From Streptomyces gelaticus (GTDB taxonomy: Bacteria > Actinomycetota > Actinomycetes > Streptomycetales > Streptomycetaceae): DNA of 64,000 bases. Positions 53,101 through 60,595 of this stretch are shown here, piece after piece. The translations under genes and the position numbers were made by a program. The notes below the pieces were generated by a model. It saw only the letters and a program-made list of their open reading frames with translations. It was not told the DNA's origin and did no database searches. The stretch's first letter is position 1. Every line of letters starts with the position of its first letter. The stretch is from the NCBI RefSeq assembly GCF_014649535.1, contig NZ_BMTF01000028.1, forward strand, positions 26,786-90,785. Direction: 5' to 3'.

Positions 53101-53493
53101 GGACGCCGCCTTGATGGTGGCATCGGCGGTCGCGGTGGGCACGGTCGCCCGTACGTAGCCGAGCTTGTCGTACGTGCGTCCCAGCACGGAGCCCTTGACG
53201 GCGTCCAGCTGATCGGCGACCTGCTCGGTCGCACCGGGAGCGGTCGCGACCATCATCGTGATGTTCTTCTGGCCCTTGGCCTTCGCCTTGGCCAGCAGCT
53301 GCTCGTCATGGGTGCCGAGCTTGTTCGCCGTGGCACCCTCGGCGGCCGACTTGACGGGAGCGGTGTCGGGCGTGTCTGCGGCGAAGACGGGGGCGACGCC
53401 GGTGGCGGCCAGCGCGGCCACCAGACCGGCGGCGGCCGCGACTCGGGCCACGCGTCTCGCCCCGGGTATGGAACTGGGGGATTCGGAGGTCAT
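50188..53493 (-). CDS. large secreted subtilisin-like (S8) protease
   Basis: 1101 residues from ATG 53493 (ribosome site CAGGGA). ATG 53499 is an alternative that would overlap that site. Signal peptide to about VFA-AD, then an I9-like prodomain region (MMVATAPGATEQ…YVRATVP). The S8 catalytic triad is Asp212 (VLDSGVD), His387 (HGTHVAG) and Ser583 (GTSMAS); the Asp-His spacing is longer than in classical subtilisin, indicating an insertion of about 100 residues. After the domain are beta-rich modules and a pre-peptidase-like C-terminal region (about 960-1050, DLDLYVYLG). Extracellular protein degradation. No lipobox or sortase motif. Confidence 0.92.
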   Translation of the reverse strand: MTSESPSSIPGARRVARVAAAAGLVAALAATGVAPVFAADTPDTAPVKSAAEGATANKLGTHDEQLLAKAKAKGQKNITMMVATAPGATEQVADQLDAVKGSVLGRTYDKLGYVRATVPTATADATIKAASKLSSVQGIDLKQEIELDDPTPAADRAAGAKASVRATGSYPAPGKKTPAKNPYNPSFETGAVDFVQQHPKADGRGVTIGVLDSGVDLGHPALQKTTTGERKIVDWVTATDPVSDADGTWLRMTDAVSGPTFTYKDRTYKAPEGDYRIKLFAEAATRGGDMAGDLNRDGDTTDVWAVLYDPVTGTTRVDLNNNADFSDDTVLKPYKEKHQVSYFGKDDPRTDVAERIPFVVETRKNVVHNAAGDTSDYVNIGVIESEHGTHVAGITAANGLFGGKMNGAAPGAKIVSSRACTWSGGCTNIALTEGMIDLVVNRGVDVVNMSIGGLPPLNDGNNARAELYKRLIDIYGVQLVISAGNDGPGVNTIGDPGLADHVISVGASISKETWAANYGSNVTKKYDMLPFSSRGPREDGGFAPILTAPGASINTTQTWLPGGPVKEAGYSLPAGYSMLQGTSMASPQAAGATALLLSAAKQKHIELPPADLRTALTSTATHIKGVPAHAQGSGLIDIVGAWKQIEKQGAPAHEYSVKAPVDTAIDFALKTPGFGTGLYDREGGLKAGRTKSYDVTVTRTTGPDKAVKHTLSWKNNDGTFKLAGPSTVSLPLGKPVTVKVQAKPGSAGVHSAILKVDDSRTVGVDQQILTTVVVSTKLVKPAYAFKASGSVQRNSSKSYFLTVPEGAKTLEVALGALRSGSQTRFISIHPYGVQMEDSSTIFCYPNYENPANTCRPDVRSYKDPQPGVWEIEVEARRTSPLLDNPYKLDVSLLGATFDPAVQTIAEAKVGTPAAVNWKVTNNAGDLEGALKGGSLGSAKVAKPSIRTGDQQEYTVTIGEGVEKLDVAIGGTADANADLDLYVYLGDTEVGKSTTAGSEESVSLAKPAAGTYTVLIDGYDVPAGTTTYDYRDVYYAPSLGTIKVDESKAVNLANGASAQIGAEVAVAGAAPEGRQFFGEVHLVNGRGTAAGTGSVVIEKVTP

Positions 53494-53696
53494 CAGCATC
53501 CCTGGATATGAAAGAGAGAGTCCGGAATTCGGTACCGGATGACCGCTCACCCTTTCGTAAATGACAGGGGTTTGTGGAGAGTTGAAGTGGGCGAGATGTG
53601 GACATGGCAGAATCCCGCCACTGGTGCTGATGCGCCATCAGGGACGAAGTGACAGATAAGTGACGCCTGTGACCCGCTCCGCCGTTCCTCGCGCTC

Positions 53697-54740
53697 TCAG
53701 CGGGGCGTGATCATCACATACGCGGCCGGTTCGCGGTCGGCCGCCGCCATCAGCGCCGTACGCACCACGACCGCCTGCTGCTCGCTCGCGTCGCGGAGTC
53801 TCTTCGGCGAGAGGCGTACGACGGTGACGCCGAGCCGCTCCAGATGCTCCCGCTCCGCGGCGTACCCGGACCACCACTCCCCGTCCCGTCCGGGTGCCCT
53901 GGTGTCCAGTGCCACGGCGACCGCCTGCTCGGGCCAGTAGGCGTCCACGCCGCCGAGGCAGGGGCCGCCGGGCAGCCGCAGATCCACGTTCCACAGCGGC
54001 TCCGGCAGGCCGTACGCCCGCACCATCTCGTACAGCCGGCTCTCCGCCACCGCCCGCCCCTCGGCGAGGAACGAGTCCACGGCCTGCACCACCTGCGGCC
54101 GGTCCAGCAGCTTCGCGCGGCTCAACTCGCGCACCACGGCAGCCGGTTCGCAGTGGCCGCCGCGCACCGCCTCGATGAGCAGCCCGCGCACGGCCAAGGG
54201 GTCCTGGAGCCCGGCGACCGCGTCCGCGAGCGCCCGCTCCACCGGGGCCACGGGCAGGCCGCCCACCTGCTCGGCGCGGGGCGTCGCGGAGGAGCGCACC
54301 AGGCACACGAACCCGACCGAACGCAGCCGCCGGGTGCGCGGCACCAGCACGTCGATGCTCGCCGCCGACGCGGGCGGCGGCACGGCGGCGAAGCCGTGCA
54401 GGGCGAGGGCGGCGAGCCCGGTGAGCACGGCCTCGCCGTACCAGGGCTCCGGCCCGGTCTCCCGTGCCGGCTGCGCCGGTACGCCCCGGCGGCCGGAGGC
54501 CGGTGGCCGGCCGGCGTACAGCAGCGCGGAGACCAGTCGTTCCTCGCCGGTGGGCGGCTCCGGGTGCAGGACGTACACACCGGGCAGCGGCTGCTGCCAC
54601 GGCCCGCCGGCCGCGCAGTGCGCGGCGGCCTCCGCGGCGGACACCCCCCGTTCCCTCAACTGGGCTGCGGACAGCACGCGTTGGCGGACATCGCCGGTGG
54701 TGCGGGGGTGACAGGGGGAGAGGGGCGTGTTCTGGGTCAT
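53697..54740 (-). CDS. AbiEi/DUF559-like protein of unknown function
   Basis: 347 residues, ATG at 54740. The N-terminal part (VLSAAQLRERGVSAAEAAAHCAAGGPW) looks like the winged helix of AbiEi-type antitoxins. The middle (ALHGFAAV, IDVLVPRTRRLRSVGF) resembles the AbiEi linker, and the C-terminal ~120 residues (VDAYWPEQAVAVALDTRA, ERLGVTVVRLSPKRLRD) resemble the DUF559/Vsr-like nuclease fold. No AbiEii nucleotidyltransferase toxin is adjacent, so a working type IV toxin-antitoxin pair is not supported. Such orphan proteins are common in actinobacteria. Its usual partner could be encoded elsewhere. Confidence 0.6.
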   Translation of the reverse strand: MTQNTPLSPCHPRTTGDVRQRVLSAAQLRERGVSAAEAAAHCAAGGPWQQPLPGVYVLHPEPPTGEERLVSALLYAGRPPASGRRGVPAQPARETGPEPWYGEAVLTGLAALALHGFAAVPPPASAASIDVLVPRTRRLRSVGFVCLVRSSATPRAEQVGGLPVAPVERALADAVAGLQDPLAVRGLLIEAVRGGHCEPAAVVRELSRAKLLDRPQVVQAVDSFLAEGRAVAESRLYEMVRAYGLPEPLWNVDLRLPGGPCLGGVDAYWPEQAVAVALDTRAPGRDGEWWSGYAAEREHLERLGVTVVRLSPKRLRDASEQQAVVVRTALMAAADREPAAYVMITPR

Positions 54741-54884
54741 GTTCCGGGGTATCCCGCAAGCCGGCGCGGCGCTAACCCGTGTTACATGCCCGTCGACAAA
54801 TCAGGACAACACCGCACTAAGGTACGCGCGTTCGGTGACCGAAACGGTCCGGCTCGGCCCCTTCCGGCCACCCGCTCCGGTCCA

Positions 54885-54918
54885 GGACGTGCCGGGGCCG
54901 CCCGGCCCCGGCACGTCC
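54885..54918 (-). terminator. 15-bp perfect hairpin after the second pepN
   Basis: GGACGTGCCGGGGCC and its complement around GCCC, 8 nt past the stop. Confidence 0.88.
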
Positions 54919-54926
54919 GGCACACG

Positions 54927-57524
54927 TCAGATCCCGGCCGCGCCCGCGTCGCACGCCTGCGCCCGCAGCGCCCGGGCCAGGTCGTCCCGGGCCTCCAGCA
55001 CCAGCCTGCGCAGCGCCGGCGCCGCATCCTCGTGGGCGGCCAGCCAGGCGTCCGTCGCGGCCAGTGTCGACGGGCCGTCCTGAAGCGCCGGGAACAGGCC
55101 CTTGACCACGATCACCCCGATCTGGATCGACCGCTCGGCCCAGACCCGCTCGATCGCGTCGAAGTACTTGCCCGTGTACGGCGCCAGCAGCTCCCGCTGC
55201 GACGGCTGGACGAAGCCCGCGATCGTCGCCTCCACCAGCGCGTTGGACAGCGCGTCCGACTCCACGACGCCCGCCCAGGCCTGCGCCTTCACCGCCGCGG
55301 AGGGCCGCGCGGCCAGGCATCGCACCTGGTGCCGCTTGCCGGACGCCGTGTCGTCGCGGGCCAGTTCGGCATCGATCACCGACTCGTCGGCCACCCCGTG
55401 CGAGGCCAGCGGGGAGAGGAACGCCCACCGCAGCTCCTGGTCGACGTCGAGCCCGTCGATCCGGGCCGAGCCGTCCAGCAGCCCGGACAGCAGCTGGAAG
55501 TCCGCGTCCGAGTCGGCGACCGACGCGAAGAACCGCGCCCACGCCAGCTGGTGCTCACTGCCCGGCTCGGCGACCCGCAGCTCCCGCAGCGCGCCCTCGG
55601 ACAGCGCCCGGCCGCCCTCCTCGCGCCACCCGGGCACCGCGTACTGCTCCAGCGCGGTCCGGGTCCAGGTGTGCAGCATCTGGAGCACACCGATGTCGGA
55701 CTCCCGGCCCGAGAAGGCCAGCACGAGGGAGACGAAGTCGCGGGCCGGCATCAGCCCGTCCCGGGTCAGGTTCCACAGCGCCGACCAGCACAGCGCCCGC
55801 GCCAGCGGGTCCGTGATGTCACCCAGGTGCTCCCGCAGCGTGGCCAGCGACACCTCGTCGAAGCGGACCTTGCAGTACGTGAGGTCGTCGTCGTTGACCA
55901 GGATCAGCTCGGGCCGCTCGGCCCCCGCCAGCTCCCCGACCACCGTGCGCGGCCCCGCCACGTCCACCTCGGCGCGGGCATAGCGCACCAGGCCACCGTC
56001 GTCGGCGCGCCGGTACAGCCCGACCGCGACCCGGTGCGGCCGCAGCTCCGGGTGGGATTCGGCCGCCTCCTGGAGCACCGCCAGCTCCGTGATCCGGTCC
56101 GCCGCGTCGTACGTGACGGCCGGGGTCAGCGAGTTGACGCCCGCGGTCTGCAGCCACGACCGCGACCAGGCGGTCATGTCCCGCCCGGACGTCTCGGCCA
56201 GCACGGACAGCAGGTCGCCCAGCTGGGTGTTGCCGTAGGCGTGCTTCTTGAAGTAGCGCCGGGCGCCCTCCAGGAACGCCTCCCGCCCCACGTATGCCAC
56301 CAGCTGCTTCAGGACCGAGGCGCCCTTGGCGTACGTGATGCCGTCGAAGTTCAGCTTGGCGTCCTCCAGGTCACGGATGTCGGCCGTGATCGGGTGCGTG
56401 GACGGCAGCTGGTCGGCGCGGTACGCCCAGGACTTGCGGTTGTTGGCGAAGGTGATCCAGCCGTTCTCGAAACGGGTCGACTCCACCATGGAGAACGCGC
56501 CCATGAAGTCGGCGAAGGACTCCTTCAGCCACAGGTCGTCCCACCACTGCATGGTGACGAGGTCACCGAACCACATGTGCGCCATCTCGTGCAGGATGAC
56601 GTTGGCCCGGCTCTCGTACGCGGCCTGCGTCACCTTGCCGCGGAAGATGTACTCCTCGCGGAACGTGACACAGCCAGGGTTCTCCATCGCGCCGAGGTTG
56701 TACTCCGGCACGAAGGCCTGGTCGTACTTCCCGAACGGGTACGGGTAGTCGAAGTGGTCGTGGAAGAAGTCCAGGCCCTGCTTGGTGATCAGGAAGACGT
56801 CGTCCGCGTCGAAGTGCCGGGCGAGACCCTTGCGGCACATCGCGCCGAGCGGGATCTCCAGCGTCGTACCGTCCTCGAACGTACGGCTGTAGGAGTCCGT
56901 CACGTAGTGGTACGGACCGGCGACGACCGCCGTGATGTACGTGGAGATCGGCTTCGTCTCGGCGAACCGCCAGACCCCGCCGTCCCGGGACTCCTCCGCC
57001 CCGTTGCTCCACACCGTCCAGCCCTCCGGCGCCGTCACCTGGAAGCGGAAGGGGGCCTTCAGGTCGGGCTGCTCGAAGTTGGTGAAGACGCGCCGCGCGT
57101 CGGCCGGCTCGTACTGCGTGTAGAGGTAGACCTCGCCGTCCTCCGGGTCGACGAACCGGTGCAGGCCCTCGCCGGTCCGGCTGTACGCGCACTGCGCGTC
57201 GACCACCAGGACGTTCTCGCCCTCCGGCAGCCCGTCCAGCGCCACCCGGGTGCCGTCGAAGACCGTGGCGGGGTCGAGCGGCCGGCCGTTCAGCGTCACC
57301 GCGTCCACGGCCGGCGCCACCAGATCCGCGAAGGTCGACGCCCCGGCCCGCGCGTTGCGGAACCGGATCGTGGTCACCGAGCGGAAGGTGCGCGGACCGG
57401 CGTCCCCGTCCCCGTCGGGCCCGCCGACGGCGGAACGCAGATCGAGCTCGACCTCGTAACCGTCGACGGTCAGCAGCTCGGCCCTCTCGCGGGCCTCGTC
57501 ACGGGACAGGTTCTCACCGGGCAC
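54927..57524 (-). CDS. pepN: aminopeptidase N paralogue (M1 family)
   Basis: 865 residues from the GTG at 57524, chosen because AAGGAG lies 7 nt upstream and the product starts MPGENLSRDE like its paralogue. Using the GTG at 57545 would swallow the ribosome site. GAMEN at 278-282, HEMAH zinc motif (312-316), third ligand Glu335. Same ERAP1-like C-terminus, cytosolic. Two pepN genes lie 6 kb apart with asd, protease and AbiEi-like genes between, so an old duplication. The extra SAVGGPDGDGDAG loop after the first strands distinguishes it. Confidence 0.93.
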   Translation of the reverse strand: MPGENLSRDEARERAELLTVDGYEVELDLRSAVGGPDGDGDAGPRTFRSVTTIRFRNARAGASTFADLVAPAVDAVTLNGRPLDPATVFDGTRVALDGLPEGENVLVVDAQCAYSRTGEGLHRFVDPEDGEVYLYTQYEPADARRVFTNFEQPDLKAPFRFQVTAPEGWTVWSNGAEESRDGGVWRFAETKPISTYITAVVAGPYHYVTDSYSRTFEDGTTLEIPLGAMCRKGLARHFDADDVFLITKQGLDFFHDHFDYPYPFGKYDQAFVPEYNLGAMENPGCVTFREEYIFRGKVTQAAYESRANVILHEMAHMWFGDLVTMQWWDDLWLKESFADFMGAFSMVESTRFENGWITFANNRKSWAYRADQLPSTHPITADIRDLEDAKLNFDGITYAKGASVLKQLVAYVGREAFLEGARRYFKKHAYGNTQLGDLLSVLAETSGRDMTAWSRSWLQTAGVNSLTPAVTYDAADRITELAVLQEAAESHPELRPHRVAVGLYRRADDGGLVRYARAEVDVAGPRTVVGELAGAERPELILVNDDDLTYCKVRFDEVSLATLREHLGDITDPLARALCWSALWNLTRDGLMPARDFVSLVLAFSGRESDIGVLQMLHTWTRTALEQYAVPGWREEGGRALSEGALRELRVAEPGSEHQLAWARFFASVADSDADFQLLSGLLDGSARIDGLDVDQELRWAFLSPLASHGVADESVIDAELARDDTASGKRHQVRCLAARPSAAVKAQAWAGVVESDALSNALVEATIAGFVQPSQRELLAPYTGKYFDAIERVWAERSIQIGVIVVKGLFPALQDGPSTLAATDAWLAAHEDAAPALRRLVLEARDDLARALRAQACDAGAAGI

Positions 57525-57658
57525 GGGCACACTCCTTTGTGTCACGTTCGAATGGTTTTGATCCTCCCATGCTGCTGCTCGGCCCGGCGCTCGGGAATGG
57601 CGGGCGCCTCCGGGGACGTTCAGCGCACAGATGCGATCGCCCTTATAGAGGAGAGACG

Positions 57659-58306
57659 ATGCCCGACAACAGTACGGCGACCGGCAAGACCCCTGTCGAT
57701 TTCTGGTTCGACCCGCTCTGCCCCTGGGCCTGGATGACCTCCCGCTGGATGCTGGAGGTGGAGAAGGTCCGCGACGTCGAGGTCCGCTGGCACGTGATGA
57801 GCCTGTCCGTCCTCAACGAGGACAGGATCGACGAGCTGCCGGAGGAGTACCGCGATCTGCTGGAGAAGGGCTGGGGCCCGGTGCGTGTGGTCATCGCCGC
57901 CCAGCAGAAGCACGGCGACGAGGTCGTCGGCCCGCTGTACACCGCGCTCGGCACCCGCTTCCACAACCGGGACGAGGGCCCCACCCGCGAGGCCGTCCTC
58001 GGGGCGCTCCAGGACGTCGGCCTGCCGGCCGAGCTGGCGGACTTCGCGGACTCGGACGTGTACGACGCCGAGCTGCGCGCCTCCCACAAGGAGGGCATCG
58101 ACAAGGTCGGCCAGGACGTCGGCACCCCGGTCATCGCCGTCCCGGGCGCGGACGGCGAGCAGATCGCCTTCTTCGGCCCGGTCGTCACCCCCGCCCCGAA
58201 GGGCGAGGAGGCGGCGAAGCTGTGGGACGGCACGCTGCTGGTGGCGTCGATTCCCGGCTTCTACGAGATCAAGCGGACCCGGACCCAGGGCCCGATCTTC
58301 GACTGA
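57659..58306 (+). CDS. DsbA-fold mycothiol-dependent reductase-like protein, CPWA active site
   Basis: 215 residues; ATG at 57659 with GAGGAGAG. Thioredoxin-fold start VDFWFDPLCPWAW: Cys21 then Ala24. The family (Rv2466c mycothiol-dependent nitroreductase, DsbA/FrnE-like) usually has CPWC, so the resolving Cys is missing here and only a monothiol mechanism with mycothiol is possible. GTPVIAVPG carries the cis-Pro loop. Cytosolic; probably reduces disulfides or nitroaromatics or protects against oxidative stress. It is convergent with the MFS gene, and their coding regions overlap by 38 bp tail to tail. Confidence 0.85.
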   Translation: MPDNSTATGKTPVDFWFDPLCPWAWMTSRWMLEVEKVRDVEVRWHVMSLSVLNEDRIDELPEEYRDLLEKGWGPVRVVIAAQQKHGDEVVGPLYTALGTRFHNRDEGPTREAVLGALQDVGLPAELADFADSDVYDAELRASHKEGIDKVGQDVGTPVIAVPGADGEQIAFFGPVVTPAPKGEEAAKLWDGTLLVASIPGFYEIKRTRTQGPIFD

Positions 58307-59528
58307 CCTGCCGGGCGCGATGCGGGTCCGGGCAGCGGTCCGGCCCCGCACCGTCCTCGTCCACCGCTCCCGCGTCCCGGCGCCCGGCCGCGGCCAGGGC
58401 CAGGGTGACCACGAGCGAGGCCGCCGCCATCACGGTCATCGCCGTCGCGGGGGAGGTCCACTGGGCGACGGTGCCGGCCAGCGCCGCCGCGACGCCCTGC
58501 ATGGTGAGCATCCCCGAGGAGTGCAGGCCGAGCGCTTGACCGGTGAACTCGTCCGGGGTCAGGGCCATCAGCCGCTCCTGGAACAGCAGACTGGCCGAGA
58601 ACCCGATCGAGGCGAGTACTGCCAGGGCGAGCGCGAGGGGGAGCGCCGGGCGCGCGGCGAAGAGCAGATACGGGGCGGCCAGGAGCAGTTGCAGGGGCGT
58701 GGCCAGCCGCCTCCGCCACCGCGGCGCGATGAACCGGCCCGCCACGGTGTCCCCGACGAGCATCCCCAGCGCGGCGAAGGCGAAGAGGAGCCCGGCGTGC
58801 CCGGGGGAGTACGGGACGAAGAGCGACTCGCAGCCGACGATCAGCCCGTTCGGCACCCAGAGCGCGAGGTAGACCCGGCGGCGCGGGCCCGAGGACCACA
58901 GCAGGGCGTTGATCCGCCAGGTCTCGGCGGCCGACGGCCGCCCGGCGGCGCGCGGCTTTCTGCGTACCAGTCCGAACCGGGCGACGGCCGCACCCGTCAG
59001 ATACAGGGCGGCGGCGACCAGCAGCGTGCCGCGCGCGGACAGCGTCGCCACCAGGAGCCCGCCGAGCGCGAACCCGCCGATCTGCATCAGGCCGGAGCAC
59101 ATGTTCAGTACGGAACGCCCCAGCAGGTAACCGTCCTTGGGCAGCACCTCGTTGAGCAGCCCGTACCGCACCCCGCCGCCCACGGCCGCGACCACCCCCT
59201 CGGCCAGGATGATCGCGAAGACCACCGGCAACGGCAGCCCGGGGACGGCGAGGACGGCGGTGGCCAGCCCGAAGGCCAGCGCCAGACCGGTCATCGCGGC
59301 CCGGGGCGGCAGCCGGTCCGCCGCCGACATCAGCAGGGTCGCCCCGATCATCTGGGCGAGCGAGGAGCCGAACATGGACAGGGCGGCGAGCAGCGGCGAG
59401 TCGGTCGCGGCGTAGACGAGGGTGCCGAGGGCCAGGCCGCTCGTCGTCGAGGCGGCGACCTGTACGGCACTGGTCGCGAAGAAGGGTCCGAACTGCGGCG
59501 TACGGAAGAGTTCCCGGTAGGTGCGCAT
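58269..59528 (-). CDS. MFS transporter
   Basis: 419 residues, ATG at 59528. About 12 TM helices in two halves, with a basic loop between them (RFGLVRRKPRAAGRPSA). The family resembles multidrug/antibiotic exporters of the MFS_3 type. The hydrophilic C-terminus (GRRDAGAVDEDGAGPDR) runs into the opposite gene. It diverges from a winged-helix regulator by 61 bp, where a palindrome lies, so regulated efflux is likely. Substrate unknown. Confidence 0.85.
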   Translation of the reverse strand: MRTYRELFRTPQFGPFFATSAVQVAASTTSGLALGTLVYAATDSPLLAALSMFGSSLAQMIGATLLMSAADRLPPRAAMTGLALAFGLATAVLAVPGLPLPVVFAIILAEGVVAAVGGGVRYGLLNEVLPKDGYLLGRSVLNMCSGLMQIGGFALGGLLVATLSARGTLLVAAALYLTGAAVARFGLVRRKPRAAGRPSAAETWRINALLWSSGPRRRVYLALWVPNGLIVGCESLFVPYSPGHAGLLFAFAALGMLVGDTVAGRFIAPRWRRRLATPLQLLLAAPYLLFAARPALPLALALAVLASIGFSASLLFQERLMALTPDEFTGQALGLHSSGMLTMQGVAAALAGTVAQWTSPATAMTVMAAASLVVTLALAAAGRRDAGAVDEDGAGPDRCPDPHRARQVSRRSGPGSGSA

Positions 59529-59566
59529 GCGGGGAGTCTCGGAGCGGGCGCGCGGCGACCGTTACA

Positions 59567-59586
59567 GTTTCGCGCGGAGGCGAAAC
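59567..59586. promoter_or_regulatory. palindrome in the MFS / regulator divergent gap
   Basis: GTTTCGC-GCGGAG-GCGAAAC is a perfect 7+6+7 inverted repeat. The regulator's GGAGG ribosome site lies inside it. A regulator dimer binding here would repress its own translation or transcription and could control the divergent transporter, whose start is 39 bp away. Confidence 0.5.
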
Positions 59587-59589
59587 GAC

Positions 59590-60567
59590 ATGGGTACGTG
59601 GCAGATCGACACGGACACGCTCGCGGGGAGCCGGTTCGTCGTCTCGCCGCTCGCCGAGACGGTCTCCGCCCTGAACTCCCTGGAGCGGGGCCGGCCCGAG
59701 CACCCCGGCGAACGGGCCTGGCTCGACGCCCATCTGCCCGCCTACCGCGCCCGGCAGGCCGCCGACCCGGTCGCGGCCCTTCTCGTACCGGCGGGGCTCG
59801 GAGGCAGCTGGAGCGCGGACTTCATCACCCCGACGCCGACGGGTGAGGGCGCCCCGACCTTCGAGGATGAGGTGGCCCCCGTCCGGGCGGCCACCGCCGA
59901 GCGCGCTCGGGCGGACCTGGCGGTCGCGCTCGGCGGCGGTCCTCTGCCACCGCTCCTGGACCGTGACGATCTGGCCCGGCGGGCCGCCGACGTCCTGCAC
60001 TGGGTCTGGCTGCACACGGTCCTGCCGGACTGGCCGCGCCGCCGCCGGATCATCGAGGCGGACATCGTCGCGCGGACCGGCCAGCTGAGCCAGGGCGGCT
60101 GGGCGGCCGCCCTGGGCGGTCTGTGCCCGGGGATGCGGTGGCTGGGCGGGAGCCGGCTCCAGATCAATGCGCACGACTATCCCCCGAAGCAACTGTCCGG
60201 CGTGCAGCTGCTGTTCGTCCCGGTCACCCAGCGCTCGGGCTGGGCCTCCTGGGACGACGACGCCGAGAGGTACGCGCTCGTCTACCCCTGCTCGGGCACC
60301 CTGGCCGACGCGGACCGGGCCCGGGTCCCGGACAGCCTGTCCCGCCTCCTCGGCCCCGCGCGGGCGTCGGTCCTTGTCCTCCTCACCAGCCCGAAGAGCA
60401 CCACCCAACTCGTCGCCCTGACCGGCCAGGCCCTCGGCTCGGTCGGCCGCCACCTCAAGATCCTCCTCGACGCGGGTCTGGCGGACCGCCGCCGGGCCGG
60501 CCGGTCGGTGCTGTACTTCCGCACGGAGGCGGGCGACGTACTGGTGGGGGCCCGGCGGGGTCACTGA
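59590..60567 (+). CDS. ArsR/winged-helix transcriptional regulator (DUF5937-like)
   Basis: 325 residues; ATG at 59590 after GGAGGCGAAACGAC. The first ~215 residues are a helical regulatory region without HTH. The C-terminal ~90 residues (TSPKSTTQLVALTGQALGSVGRHLKILLDAGLADRRRAGRS) form an ArsR-type winged helix: the opposite order from simple ArsR, as in DUF5937-containing actinobacterial regulators. Probably controls the divergent MFS exporter via the palindrome. No metal-binding Cys motif, so a small-molecule or no ligand is expected. Confidence 0.82.
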   Translation: MGTWQIDTDTLAGSRFVVSPLAETVSALNSLERGRPEHPGERAWLDAHLPAYRARQAADPVAALLVPAGLGGSWSADFITPTPTGEGAPTFEDEVAPVRAATAERARADLAVALGGGPLPPLLDRDDLARRAADVLHWVWLHTVLPDWPRRRRIIEADIVARTGQLSQGGWAAALGGLCPGMRWLGGSRLQINAHDYPPKQLSGVQLLFVPVTQRSGWASWDDDAERYALVYPCSGTLADADRARVPDSLSRLLGPARASVLVLLTSPKSTTQLVALTGQALGSVGRHLKILLDAGLADRRRAGRSVLYFRTEAGDVLVGARRGH

Positions 60568-60595
60568 GGAGGTGCCACCGGGACGACTTTCGCGG

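Noticed and set aside
50254..53511. 1085-codon open frame opposite the S8 protease
   Set aside because: Shadow: the protease strand has the Asp/His/Ser triad and signal peptide.
53697..54740. Type IV AbiE toxin-antitoxin system
   Set aside because: Only the antitoxin-like fold is present; no nucleotidyltransferase toxin gene adjoins on either side.
53844..57737. 1297-codon open frame on the plus strand
   Set aside because: Antisense shadow of the second pepN and the AbiEi-like gene; no domain and no ribosome site.
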